A DNA stretch of 45,816 nucleotides, from assembly GCA_026417075.1 (NCBI GenBank), contig JAOADY010000041.1, forward strand, positions 1-45,816. The letters run 5' to 3'. The stretch is from Caloramator sp. (GTDB taxonomy: Bacteria > Bacillota > Clostridia > Clostridiales > Caloramatoraceae). The position numbers and the translations under genes were made by a program. Positions 37,809 through 45,816 of this stretch are shown one piece after another. Positions within the stretch are counted from its first letter, which is position 1. Each line of letters starts with the position of its first letter. A model generated the notes under the pieces. That model was given only the letters and a program-made list of their open reading frames with translations, searched no databases and was not told where the DNA came from.

Positions 37809-38540
37809 TTAACACCTTCCGTAAATTTTTAATATTTCATCGGTATAACTTCCATCATCATTATACACATAAAGAGGATCTTCGATTTTTAAAAAATCCC
37901 CTCCTGATTTTACAGCTTCAACTAAAACCATTTTTGGAGCTTTACCTATATAAGGGTGTATAAACCTTAATCTTTTAGGCGCGAATTTATTTTTATTAAG
38001 GCTTAAAAATATATCATTAAGCCTCTCTGGCCTGTGAATCATATAAAATCTGCCTCCCCCCTTTAAAAGCCTTGAAGCAGAAAAAACAAGCTCATCTAGG
38101 GTAATAAGAATCTCATGCCTTGAAATTGCCTTTTTATCCTTTGGATTTATTATACCTGTATTGCCTTTTTTATAGGGAGGATTTGAAACTACAACATCAT
38201 AGCTGTTTATTCCTATATCATTAAAACAATCTTTAATATCTCCATTATAAATTTTTATCTTATCCTCCAGGTTATTTAAGGATATGCTTCTCATTGCCAT
38301 ATCTGCAACTTCCTCTTGAATTTCAACTCCAGTAATCTCTGATGGTTCATATTTCGCATATATTAAAAGAGGAATTATACCACTGCCGCTACCAAGATCC
38401 ACAACTTTCTCCTTTTTTCGTATATAAGCAAAATCTGATAACAAAACCGCATCTATTCCAAAACAAAACCACTTAGGATTTTGAATTATTTTAAGTCCCT
38501 TTGTTTCAAGGTCGTCTATTCTTTCTCCTTCTTTAAGCAC
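37809..38540 (-). CDS. tRNA1(Val) (adenine37-N6)-methyltransferase-like (YabB/TrmN6 family)
   Basis: VVDLGSGSGIIPLLIYAKY, DVVVSNPPYKKGNTG, MIHRPERLNDIF. Confidence 0.9.
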   Translation of the reverse strand: MLKEGERIDDLETKGLKIIQNPKWFCFGIDAVLLSDFAYIRKKEKVVDLGSGSGIIPLLIYAKYEPSEITGVEIQEEVADMAMRSISLNNLEDKIKIYNGDIKDCFNDIGINSYDVVVSNPPYKKGNTGIINPKDKKAISRHEILITLDELVFSASRLLKGGGRFYMIHRPERLNDIFLSLNKNKFAPKRLRFIHPYIGKAPKMVLVEAVKSGGDFLKIEDPLYVYNDDGSYTDEILKIYGRC

Positions 38541-38604
38541 AAAAACCTCTCCTTATAATTAGGTTATGTTATATTATAGCATAAAAACTGAATATCAAAA
38601 AATT

Positions 38605-38627
38605 AAAAAAGGCCTAAGGCCTTTTTT
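38605..38627. terminator. Symmetric intrinsic terminator downstream of the short ferredoxin gene
   Basis: aaaaaaggcctaaggcctttttt. Confidence 0.85.
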
Positions 38628-38639
38628 AACACATCAAAA

Positions 38640-38825
<186 letters not shown>

Positions 38826-38892
38826 TTATTTTATAAAGGTGTTTCCTTTATCATTTTAACACTATATGCTATTTCTGAAAAGCATTTATTTT

Positions 38893-39816
38893 TTATTTAT
38901 CTTTTGGTATATTTTCATCAAGAATTAATTCTATATCCTCATCTTCGCTTACCTGCTTTATCTCCCTTTCTGTTTCCTCTTCAGAAATTGTATTATGCTC
39001 ATAATCTCCAGATATGAGCTCTACATCATATATAGGATAGGTTTTTATTTCAGTTTCATCATCAAAATCTATTTTAACCTTTACCCATTCTCTTAATATG
39101 TTATTTTCAACAACCTCTCCTTCTCCATCGCAGGTTTTAACTCTTGAACCTACCATAGGAGTCTTTTTCCTTATACACTCATAGGTACATTGCTCATAGT
39201 TAAGACAGCACATAAGCCTGCCGCATACTCCCGATATCTTAGTTGGATTTAATGAAAGGTTCTGCTCCTTTGCCATCTTTATTGAAACAGGCTCAAAATC
39301 TCCAAGGAATGTTGAGCAGCACATAGGCCTCCCGCAGGGTCCAAGACCACCGATCATCTTTGATTCGTCCCTTACTCCTATTTGTCTAAGTTCAATCCTC
39401 GTTCTGAATATTGCAGCAAGATCTTTAACTAACTCTCTAAAATCTATTCTTCCATCTGCAACGAAGTAGAATATTATTTTATTATTATCAAAGGTATATT
39501 CAACATCTATGAGTTTCATAGGAAGTTCATGTTCTTCAATCTTCTTAAGGCATATAGAAAAAGCTTCCCTCTCCTTTGCCTTGTTTTCTAAATTCTTCTG
39601 CTTATCCTCATCATCCGCTATTCTTATTACCTTTTTTAAAGGAACTACAATTGAAGAATCATCAACCTGCCTTGGTCCTATAACAACCTCTCCAAATTCT
39701 AAGCCCCGTGCCGTTTCAACTATTACAAAGTCTCCAATTTTTAATTCGTATATATCCGGATCGAAATAATATATTTTCCCAGCTTTTTTAAATCTTATGC
39801 CAACAACTGTTATCAT
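38893..39816 (-). CDS. yaaT: PSP1-domain protein YaaT/RicT
   Basis: VETARGLEFGEVVIGPRQVDD, GGLGPCGRPMCCSTFLGDFEPVSIKMAKEQNLSLNPTKISGVCGRLMCCLNYE. Confidence 0.96.
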   Translation of the reverse strand: MITVVGIRFKKAGKIYYFDPDIYELKIGDFVIVETARGLEFGEVVIGPRQVDDSSIVVPLKKVIRIADDEDKQKNLENKAKEREAFSICLKKIEEHELPMKLIDVEYTFDNNKIIFYFVADGRIDFRELVKDLAAIFRTRIELRQIGVRDESKMIGGLGPCGRPMCCSTFLGDFEPVSIKMAKEQNLSLNPTKISGVCGRLMCCLNYEQCTYECIRKKTPMVGSRVKTCDGEGEVVENNILREWVKVKIDFDDETEIKTYPIYDVELISGDYEHNTISEEETEREIKQVSEDEDIELILDENIPKDK

Positions 39817-39817
39817 C

Positions 39818-40789
39818 TTAAACCTCCTGTATATTTAAAAGCATATCCTCAATAGTCAGCTGATAATTTAAATAATCATCTATATTTTTTCTTGCAGCGC
39901 TTATTATATTGATTATTTTATTTATTCTATCTATGGACAATACTTTACATTCTTCATTTAGTATTTCACATATATCCCTATTCATAATTATATCTTCGTT
40001 TTTTGTAATTTTCAGTACAGAAATATCCCTTAAAATAGATATCATAATGTCAAAAAGTAAATCTATGTTTTCCTTTTGTGAAAGAAAGAAATCTACGCTG
40101 TCTAAAATTTTTATCTCATCCGCTCTTATAATATCCCTTAAATTTTTTAAAGTTTCCATCCTTAGTGAAGCATATTCATCATCAAGATACTTTAGCGCAT
40201 TTCCAAGTATTCCGTCGCTTAAAGCTGCAGCAGTTTTTGCTTTTTTATTTTCAACACCCTGCTTTATTAAATATTCTTCTATTTTATCCCTTTCAACCCT
40301 TCCAAGACGCAAAACCTGACATCTTGAAATTATAGTATCAAGTATTGAGTTCATCTTTTCCAAAAGGATTATAATAGTGGTATCCTGTAAAGGTTCTTCA
40401 AGGGTTTTTAATATTGCATTTTGCCCTTCTATTGTAATTTTATCTGCTCCCTTTATAACTATAACCTTTCTATATCCTTCGTAGGGTTTTATATTAACAT
40501 AATCAATAAGTTCCCTTATAGTATCTATTCCTATGCTCTTTGAGGATGATATTATTTTATAATCCGGGTGGATTCCGCTTTGTATTTTTCTGCAGGAGGC
40601 ACATTCCATACAAGGTTTTTTAAAACCTCTACACAGTAACATTGCTGCAATGTAATCTGCAAATATGCTTTTTCCAACGCCATCAGGGCCTTGTATTATA
40701 AAGGCATGGGACATTTTATTATTATCATACATGCTTTTTATGGCGTTCTTTGCGTATTCCTGCCCTAAAATTTCAAACAATAAAACCAC
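39818..40789 (-). CDS. holB: DNA polymerase III delta' subunit
   Basis: SHAFIIQGPDGVGKSIFADYIAAMLLC, CMECASCRKIQSGIHPDYKII, ILKTLEEPLQDTTIIILLEKMNSILDTIISRCQVLRL. Confidence 0.95.
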   Translation of the reverse strand: MVLLFEILGQEYAKNAIKSMYDNNKMSHAFIIQGPDGVGKSIFADYIAAMLLCRGFKKPCMECASCRKIQSGIHPDYKIISSSKSIGIDTIRELIDYVNIKPYEGYRKVIVIKGADKITIEGQNAILKTLEEPLQDTTIIILLEKMNSILDTIISRCQVLRLGRVERDKIEEYLIKQGVENKKAKTAAALSDGILGNALKYLDDEYASLRMETLKNLRDIIRADEIKILDSVDFFLSQKENIDLLFDIMISILRDISVLKITKNEDIIMNRDICEILNEECKVLSIDRINKIINIISAARKNIDDYLNYQLTIEDMLLNIQEV

Positions 40790-40797
40790 CTCAAAAA

Positions 40798-41127
40798 CTA
40801 TATCTTTTCAAATCTATCAACATCTAATACAAATACCGTTGCACCACCTATTGTAACTTCCACAGGAGTAGGGATATAAACTCCTGTTGCACCAAGAACC
40901 GGCGATGGAGGAGATATTACTCCCTTTCTCGTCTTGCAAACATCCTGTATTATGTTCATTACATCCTCAAGTTTTTCCTTTTCAACTCCTATTAAAAGGG
41001 TTGTATTTCCTGCCTTTAAAAATCCTCCTGTAGTTGCAAGCTTTGTAACTCCAAAGCCTTCATCGGTAAGAGTATTAACAAGCTCAATAGCATCGTCATC
41101 ATGAACAATAGCGAAAATAAGCTTCAT
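40798..41127 (-). CDS. Cyclic-di-AMP receptor PstA/DarA (YaaQ, DUF970)
   Basis: MKLIFAIVHDDDAIELVNTLTDEGFGVTKLATTGGFLKAGNTTLLIGVE...TVFVLDVDRFEKI. Confidence 0.95.
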   Translation of the reverse strand: MKLIFAIVHDDDAIELVNTLTDEGFGVTKLATTGGFLKAGNTTLLIGVEKEKLEDVMNIIQDVCKTRKGVISPPSPVLGATGVYIPTPVEVTIGGATVFVLDVDRFEKI

Positions 41128-41138
41128 AAAAAGTCCTC

Positions 41139-41753
41139 CTATAATATATTTTTAATTTTTTCTATTATTATTGAATGGATCTTGTCAGCCTCCATAGCTG
41201 CATCTATCTCAAATATTCTTTTATGTCTGTTCTTTAACCTATTATAACCTTCACACACCTTCTCATGAAATATTATGCTCTCCTGCTCCAATCTGTCTAG
41301 AGTTTTGCTCTCCTTTTTTCTTTTTATTCCAATTTCAGCAGGCAAATTCAGTAAAAAAGTAATATTCGGTTCAATTCCTAAAGTTGCATAGTGATTTATA
41401 TTTTCAACTAAATCCTCTCCAAGCCCTCTTGCATATCCCTGATATACAACGGAAGAGTCTGTAAATCTATCACAGATTACAATTTTTCCAGAGTTTAATG
41501 CTGGAATTATAACCTCGTATACATGCTGTGCCCTTGCTGCTGCATATAAAAGGGCTTCACAAATCGGTGACATTCCTTTGTTTTCAGGGTTTAATATTAC
41601 TTCTCTTATTTTTTCGCTAATTTTAGTTCCCCCAGGCTCCCTCGTCAAAATCACGTCATATCCGCATTTTGTTAAGTAATTATTTAAAAGATTTATCTGA
41701 GTAGTTTTCCCTGAACCATCAGGTCCTTCAAAAGTTATAAATAATCCCTTCAT
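41139..41753 (-). CDS. tmk: Thymidylate kinase
   Basis: MKGLFITFEGPDGSGKTTQINLL, LTREPGGTKISEKIREVIL, ICDRFTDSSVVYQGYARGL; ATG 41753. Confidence 0.96.
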   Translation of the reverse strand: MKGLFITFEGPDGSGKTTQINLLNNYLTKCGYDVILTREPGGTKISEKIREVILNPENKGMSPICEALLYAAARAQHVYEVIIPALNSGKIVICDRFTDSSVVYQGYARGLGEDLVENINHYATLGIEPNITFLLNLPAEIGIKRKKESKTLDRLEQESIIFHEKVCEGYNRLKNRHKRIFEIDAAMEADKIHSIIIEKIKNIL

Positions 41754-41791
41754 GCTTTCCCTCTCAATCATTAGTTTTCTATACAATAACC

Positions 41792-43219
41792 TTAAAATTC
41801 AACAATGTCAATATATTCTGCTGAATTATCCGATATTCCATTTAATGCAATCCCTTTCCTCCTTAAATATTTAATATATTCTATTATATCATAAGTTATA
41901 ACCTCACCTGGAACAAGAATCGGAATTCCAGGGGGATAGGGTACTACCATCTCGCGGCTTATAAGGTTTTTCGCATCTTCTAATTTAACTTTTTTGCCTT
42001 TATTATAATAGGCATCCCTTAAACTCATAACAGGCTTATAATCTAAAAATTTAAAATCTATATCATTATAACTTTTTTCACTTTCAAAATATGAAATTTC
42101 TTTTAATGCATTATATAACCTTTCAAAATCATCTCTTAAATTTCCAACGCTACATATAAGAACTATATTCTTTATATCTGACATCTCAGATTGTATATGG
42201 TATTTTTCTCTTAATATTTTTTCAAGCTGCCTTCCTCCTATTTTTGATGATATAGTAAGCCTTGTAACATCTATATCATGTATATGCGCTATACCTTTTA
42301 AAGGCATATCGATTATATCATAGCCCTTAATATCTTTCATTCTTTGTTTAAATTCTTGAATATAGCCTATTAACTCATCTAATAAGGCTTCCCCTCTGCT
42401 CTCCATTATATGTCTTGCACTATCTATCGATGCCATAAACACATAGGAAGGGCTCGTACTCTGATAGGCTCTTAGCATAAACCTTATTCCTTCACTGTCA
42501 ACATTACCCCCTATGTTTAAGAGGGCTGTTTGAGTAAGAGAAGGTGTAGTTTTATGCATACTTACAACTGAGGCATCAGCTCCGCATAAAATAGCTCCTT
42601 TAGGAAGTTTACTATTAAAATAAATATGGGCTCCGTGGGCTTCATCAACAAGAACAGCAATGTTTCTTTTTTTTGCCTCCTTTGTAATCCTTTCAAGATC
42701 ACAACAAGTTCCGTAATATGTAGGATAGGTTAAAACTATTGCCTTTGCATCACTATTTTTATCCATTAAATCTATTATTTCTTCTGTATCAATAGATACA
42801 GGTATGTTAAAACCTTCAAGCATAGTTGGATTTATATAAACTATATTCAAATCTCCAAGAAGACATGCCATATAAACAGAGCGATGGCAATTTCTCTGAA
42901 TTATTATTTTATCTTTCGGCTTTGTAATCCCCATAATCATGCTGTATATCCCACAGGTGCTTCCATTTACTAAAAAGTAACTCTCTCTTGCTCCATAGCA
43001 TGCTGCAGCCTTTTTTTGCGCCTCTAATATCATTCCTTCAGGTATGTGAAGGTTATCAAGCCCAAAAACCTCTGTGTTGTCCATATTATAAAGGTTATCC
43101 CTTATTATGCTGAGTTCTTCAAAAATTTTCTTGTTATTTTTATGTCCAGGCATATGAAAGGATATGTTTTTTTCTTCTATATATTTTAAAAGCCCGTCAA
43201 TAATAGGCATATCTCTCAA
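41792..43219 (-). CDS. Orn/Lys/Arg decarboxylase family protein (YaaO/SpeA-like)
   Basis: ISFHMPGHKNNKKIFEEL, FLVNGSTCGIYSMIMGI, VLVDEAHGAHIYFN, SMHKTTPSLTQTALLNIGG PLP-Lys motif, PYPPGIPILVPGE. Confidence 0.95.
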   Translation of the reverse strand: MRDMPIIDGLLKYIEEKNISFHMPGHKNNKKIFEELSIIRDNLYNMDNTEVFGLDNLHIPEGMILEAQKKAAACYGARESYFLVNGSTCGIYSMIMGITKPKDKIIIQRNCHRSVYMACLLGDLNIVYINPTMLEGFNIPVSIDTEEIIDLMDKNSDAKAIVLTYPTYYGTCCDLERITKEAKKRNIAVLVDEAHGAHIYFNSKLPKGAILCGADASVVSMHKTTPSLTQTALLNIGGNVDSEGIRFMLRAYQSTSPSYVFMASIDSARHIMESRGEALLDELIGYIQEFKQRMKDIKGYDIIDMPLKGIAHIHDIDVTRLTISSKIGGRQLEKILREKYHIQSEMSDIKNIVLICSVGNLRDDFERLYNALKEISYFESEKSYNDIDFKFLDYKPVMSLRDAYYNKGKKVKLEDAKNLISREMVVPYPPGIPILVPGEVITYDIIEYIKYLRRKGIALNGISDNSAEYIDIVEF

Positions 43220-43333
43220 TTAAATCATCTCCCGTTTTTGTATGTTTTTATTATATCATAACTTTGTATATTTTTTATGAAACTTATAAATCTATCCCTT
43301 AATGCTTGTCCGAATTGTTTGTGAATTAAACAT

Positions 43334-43350
43334 AATAAGTAAGTGTCCCC
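43334..43350. repeat. Solitary copy of the REP-like end motif
   Basis: aataagtaagtgtcccc, one mismatch to the aataagtaactgtccc ends near spmA. Confidence 0.55.
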
Positions 43351-43458
43351 TAAAATAATTATGAATTATTTAAGTTTAAAAAATTTTTCTAAGTAAATAA
43401 TAATATTAATAAAGCAATTGATTATATAATTCCTTTTAAAAAATTTAGGAGTGATTCT

Positions 43459-44598
43459 ATGGAAAACAGTATAAGATATTCTATAAGAAAAATTATAGAC
43501 TCAAAAAAAGAAAAACTCGAATATATAGTAGATTTCATGTATAGAAATCCTGAGAAAGCCTCCTTTGAAAAAAAATCTTCATCTATGCTCATAAGCCTTT
43601 TAAAAAGCGAAGGCTTTGAAGTTGATATTAACATTGCAGGAATTGAAAACTCCTTTAAAGCTGTATACGGCTCAGGTAAGCCCAAAATTGCGTATATATG
43701 CGAATATGATGCAAAAGAATTAGGGCATGTATATGGTCACAACATAACATCTGCTATAAATGTTGGTGCTGCAATAGCCCTTAAAGAGGTACTTAATAAG
43801 ATAGGAGGAAGTGTTGCTGTAATAGGCTGCCCTTCCGAAAGCAACTCTCCTGTTAAAATAGAAATGATGAAAAAGGGAGTTTTTGATGATATAGATGCAG
43901 TTATATGCGGTCACGCCATGGATAAAACCTGTGAGAGCGGTTCGTCCCTTGGAATGGCTTTGATGGAAATAGAATTTAAAGGAAAGGCTGCTCATACATC
44001 AATAAATTTCAATGAAGGAATAAGCGCTCTATCTCCCTGCATAACCTTTTTTAACCTTATTGAAAGCATTAAATCAAAACATTCGGATTCTATATTTATA
44101 AATTATATTATAAAAAATGGAGGAGAGGACATAAACCTCATTCCTGATGATGTTCTGTGCGATATTATGATAAAATCAGTTGACATGAACAGCCTCGATA
44201 TTTTATGTAAAGAAATTGAAGACTGCGCCGCCTTTTCATCAAAACTTTACCACTGCAACTCTGCAATAAACTACCTTGAAGATAAATATATGCCATTAAA
44301 AACCAATGAGAAGCTCTCAACCCTTATATGCCACAACTTAAAAGAATGTGGAATTATAGAAATTCATGGACCTTTAAACATAATGGCAAGCCTTGATTTG
44401 GGAAATATAAGCTATAAGATTCCAACAGTACATCCCTATATTGGAATATGCTCCTCTCCTGTAGAATATTATTCTAAAGAGTTTTCAGAATGCACAATAA
44501 CACCCTATGCAAAAGAGCAAATGTTAAAGGCTGCCTCGGCACTATCAATAACCGGTGTAGATATAATTCAAAAGCCGGAAATACTAAAAGAATTATAA
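43459..44598 (+). CDS. M20-family (AbgB/M20D-like) metallopeptidase homologue
   Basis: IAYICEYDAKELGHVYGHNITSAINVGAAIALKEVL, GCPSESNSPVKIEMMKKGVFDDIDAVICGHAM, MEIEFKGKAAHTSINFNEGISALS. Confidence 0.82.
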   Translation: MENSIRYSIRKIIDSKKEKLEYIVDFMYRNPEKASFEKKSSSMLISLLKSEGFEVDINIAGIENSFKAVYGSGKPKIAYICEYDAKELGHVYGHNITSAINVGAAIALKEVLNKIGGSVAVIGCPSESNSPVKIEMMKKGVFDDIDAVICGHAMDKTCESGSSLGMALMEIEFKGKAAHTSINFNEGISALSPCITFFNLIESIKSKHSDSIFINYIIKNGGEDINLIPDDVLCDIMIKSVDMNSLDILCKEIEDCAAFSSKLYHCNSAINYLEDKYMPLKTNEKLSTLICHNLKECGIIEIHGPLNIMASLDLGNISYKIPTVHPYIGICSSPVEYYSKEFSECTITPYAKEQMLKAASALSITGVDIIQKPEILKEL

Positions 44599-44607
44599 AT
44601 AAAATAA

Positions 44608-44647
44608 AAATCCAGCAGAAGGCTTTACAGCTCACTCTACTGGATTT
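44608..44647 (+). terminator. Intrinsic terminator downstream of the M20 gene
   Basis: aaatccagcaga ... tctactggattt followed by ATTTCATT. Confidence 0.7.
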
Positions 44648-44696
44648 ATTTCATTAATTAATATTAATGAAAATTTTTAATGCCTATCTTTAAATT

Positions 44697-45200
44697 TTAT
44701 AAAACAAAACCTTTTTTGTTTACAACATCTTTTAATCTACTTAATAAATTACCACTTGGTGCAAAATAAAAACCGTATAGCTTTCCCTCTTTTTCAAAAA
44801 GACATCTATAAACGTCCTTTTTTTTGCAACCACAGGTAAAATTATATATCTTTTCTATACCATTTCTTTTTTCACTATTTTTATCTATTGAAATAATGTT
44901 TTTAACATTAAGGTTAAGTTCTACCCTTCTTTTATTCCCCTTAATCCTTTCTATAATAAGTTCATTGTCTATTATGCAGTATTTATATCTTAATCTGCAT
45001 TTTTGCCAAAATATCAAAGATAAAAGTAATGCCACAGGTAACATTGCATATCCTGCATATATAATTTCATTATAAAATTCTTTTGGGTTTGAAATGAGAA
45101 TAATTACATCAACAGAAATTATAATAAGGGTTAATATAAATGTAAATTTTGCTAAAAATCTGCGCTTATAATCTACTATCTCTCTATATAAAATACCCAT
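44697..45200 (-). CDS. Hypothetical membrane protein, two TM segments then a PH-like soluble domain
   Basis: FTFILTLIIISVDVIILIS, YAMLPVALLLSLIFW followed by RYKYCIIDNELIIERIKGNKRRVELNLNVKNIISIDK. Confidence 0.65.
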   Translation of the reverse strand: MGILYREIVDYKRRFLAKFTFILTLIIISVDVIILISNPKEFYNEIIYAGYAMLPVALLLSLIFWQKCRLRYKYCIIDNELIIERIKGNKRRVELNLNVKNIISIDKNSEKRNGIEKIYNFTCGCKKKDVYRCLFEKEGKLYGFYFAPSGNLLSRLKDVVNKKGFVL

Positions 45201-45563
45201 AATTATCTCCTCTTGCTACATTATTTAGACCATAGTAATTATATAATGAAGACATTAAAAATACTAATTTAATATATCCTTTTTATAAGCCCTAAAATGC
45301 TGTTATAATCCTTTAATCGTATTTATCATAACTCTTCTTTATAAAGATTAATATGGCTTCATTTTTTATATTATTTAAACCCAACTTTTTGATCCAAATA
45401 TAAAAAAATCCTCACTTTAAAAGAAAATAAAAAAGAAACAGACAGCGTATTTATTAAAAGTGTTAGATGTTTATGTTTATATATAACAAAATACTTTATG
45501 ATAAAATAGAACATTACAAACAAATATAGAAAACCATAAATTATCTAATTTACAAAAAGTATA

Positions 45564-45599
45564 AAAATCTGCTTGCTATTATAATAGTAAGCAGATTTT
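45564..45599 (-). terminator. Intrinsic terminator of the tRNA-Glu gene
   Basis: aaaatctgcttgctatt-at-aatagtaagcagatttt, long near-perfect stem. Confidence 0.8.
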
Positions 45600-45600
45600 C

Positions 45601-45675
45601 TGGTGACCCCTAGGGGATTCGAACCCCTGTTACCGCCGTGAAAGGGCGATGTCTTAACCACTTGACCAAGGGGCC
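45601..45675 (-). tRNA. tRNA-Glu (anticodon UUC), CCA encoded
   Basis: Minus strand GGCCCCTTGGTCAAGTGGTTAAGACATCGCCCTTTCACGGCGGTAACAGGGGTTCGAATCCCCTAGGGGTCACCA; anticodon TTC in CTTTCAC loop, GGTTCGAATCC T-arm. Confidence 0.96.
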
Positions 45676-45778
45676 ACATTCAGTTACAATCTTTATAAGA
45701 ACGACCTGACATGTAATAATATATCATGGTATTAGCGATATGTCAATACTTTTTTATAATTTTTTTAAGGGGGATATT

Positions 45779-45816
45779 ATGATAAAAATAAAATTTTGTG
45801 GGGCAGCTAAATCTGT
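45779..45816 (+). CDS. Start of a CDS running off the window, possibly MBL-fold hydrolase
   Basis: SD AAGGGGG then ATG; MIKIKFCGAAKS resembles the N-terminus of beta-CASP/MBL proteins but only 12 residues are visible. Confidence 0.5.
   Translation, partial: MIKIKFCGAAKS

Overview
Low-GC Clostridia-type chromosomal window; almost all genes are on the minus strand. Left part (1-18.3 kb): a surface-glycan locus with rmlABCD-type dTDP-rhamnose genes, a Wzm/Wzt-type ABC exporter, several glycosyltransferases, a methyltransferase/coiled-coil protein, a DegT aminotransferase + GNAT pair and an O-antigen-ligase/polymerase-family protein. It ends at a 974-aa secreted S-layer-like Ig-domain protein, an arrangement that resembles S-layer glycosylation (slg) loci. 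Middle and right (18.9-45.8 kb): ferredoxin, small envelope/lipoproteins, lgt, and a block matching the origin-proximal gene order of Bacillus subtilis (ksgA, rnmV, yabE-like, tatD, metG with T-box, abrB, rsmI, trmN6-like, yaaT, holB, yaaQ/darA, tmk, Orn/Lys/Arg decarboxylase). That block is interrupted by RDD-VCBS, spmB, spmA, an unknown gene, herA and nurA. It is followed by an M20-family protein, a tRNA-Glu and the start of another CDS. Notable signals: intrinsic terminators fused to stop codons, including one palindrome encoding the identical C-terminus of two convergent genes; dispersed REP/MITE-like GGGACaGTTACTTATT inverted repeats around spmA; candidate Spo0A boxes at the abrB promoter; and a possible recombination breakpoint inside rmlA. 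All calls were made by eye from the sequence and supplied translations; no database search was run.
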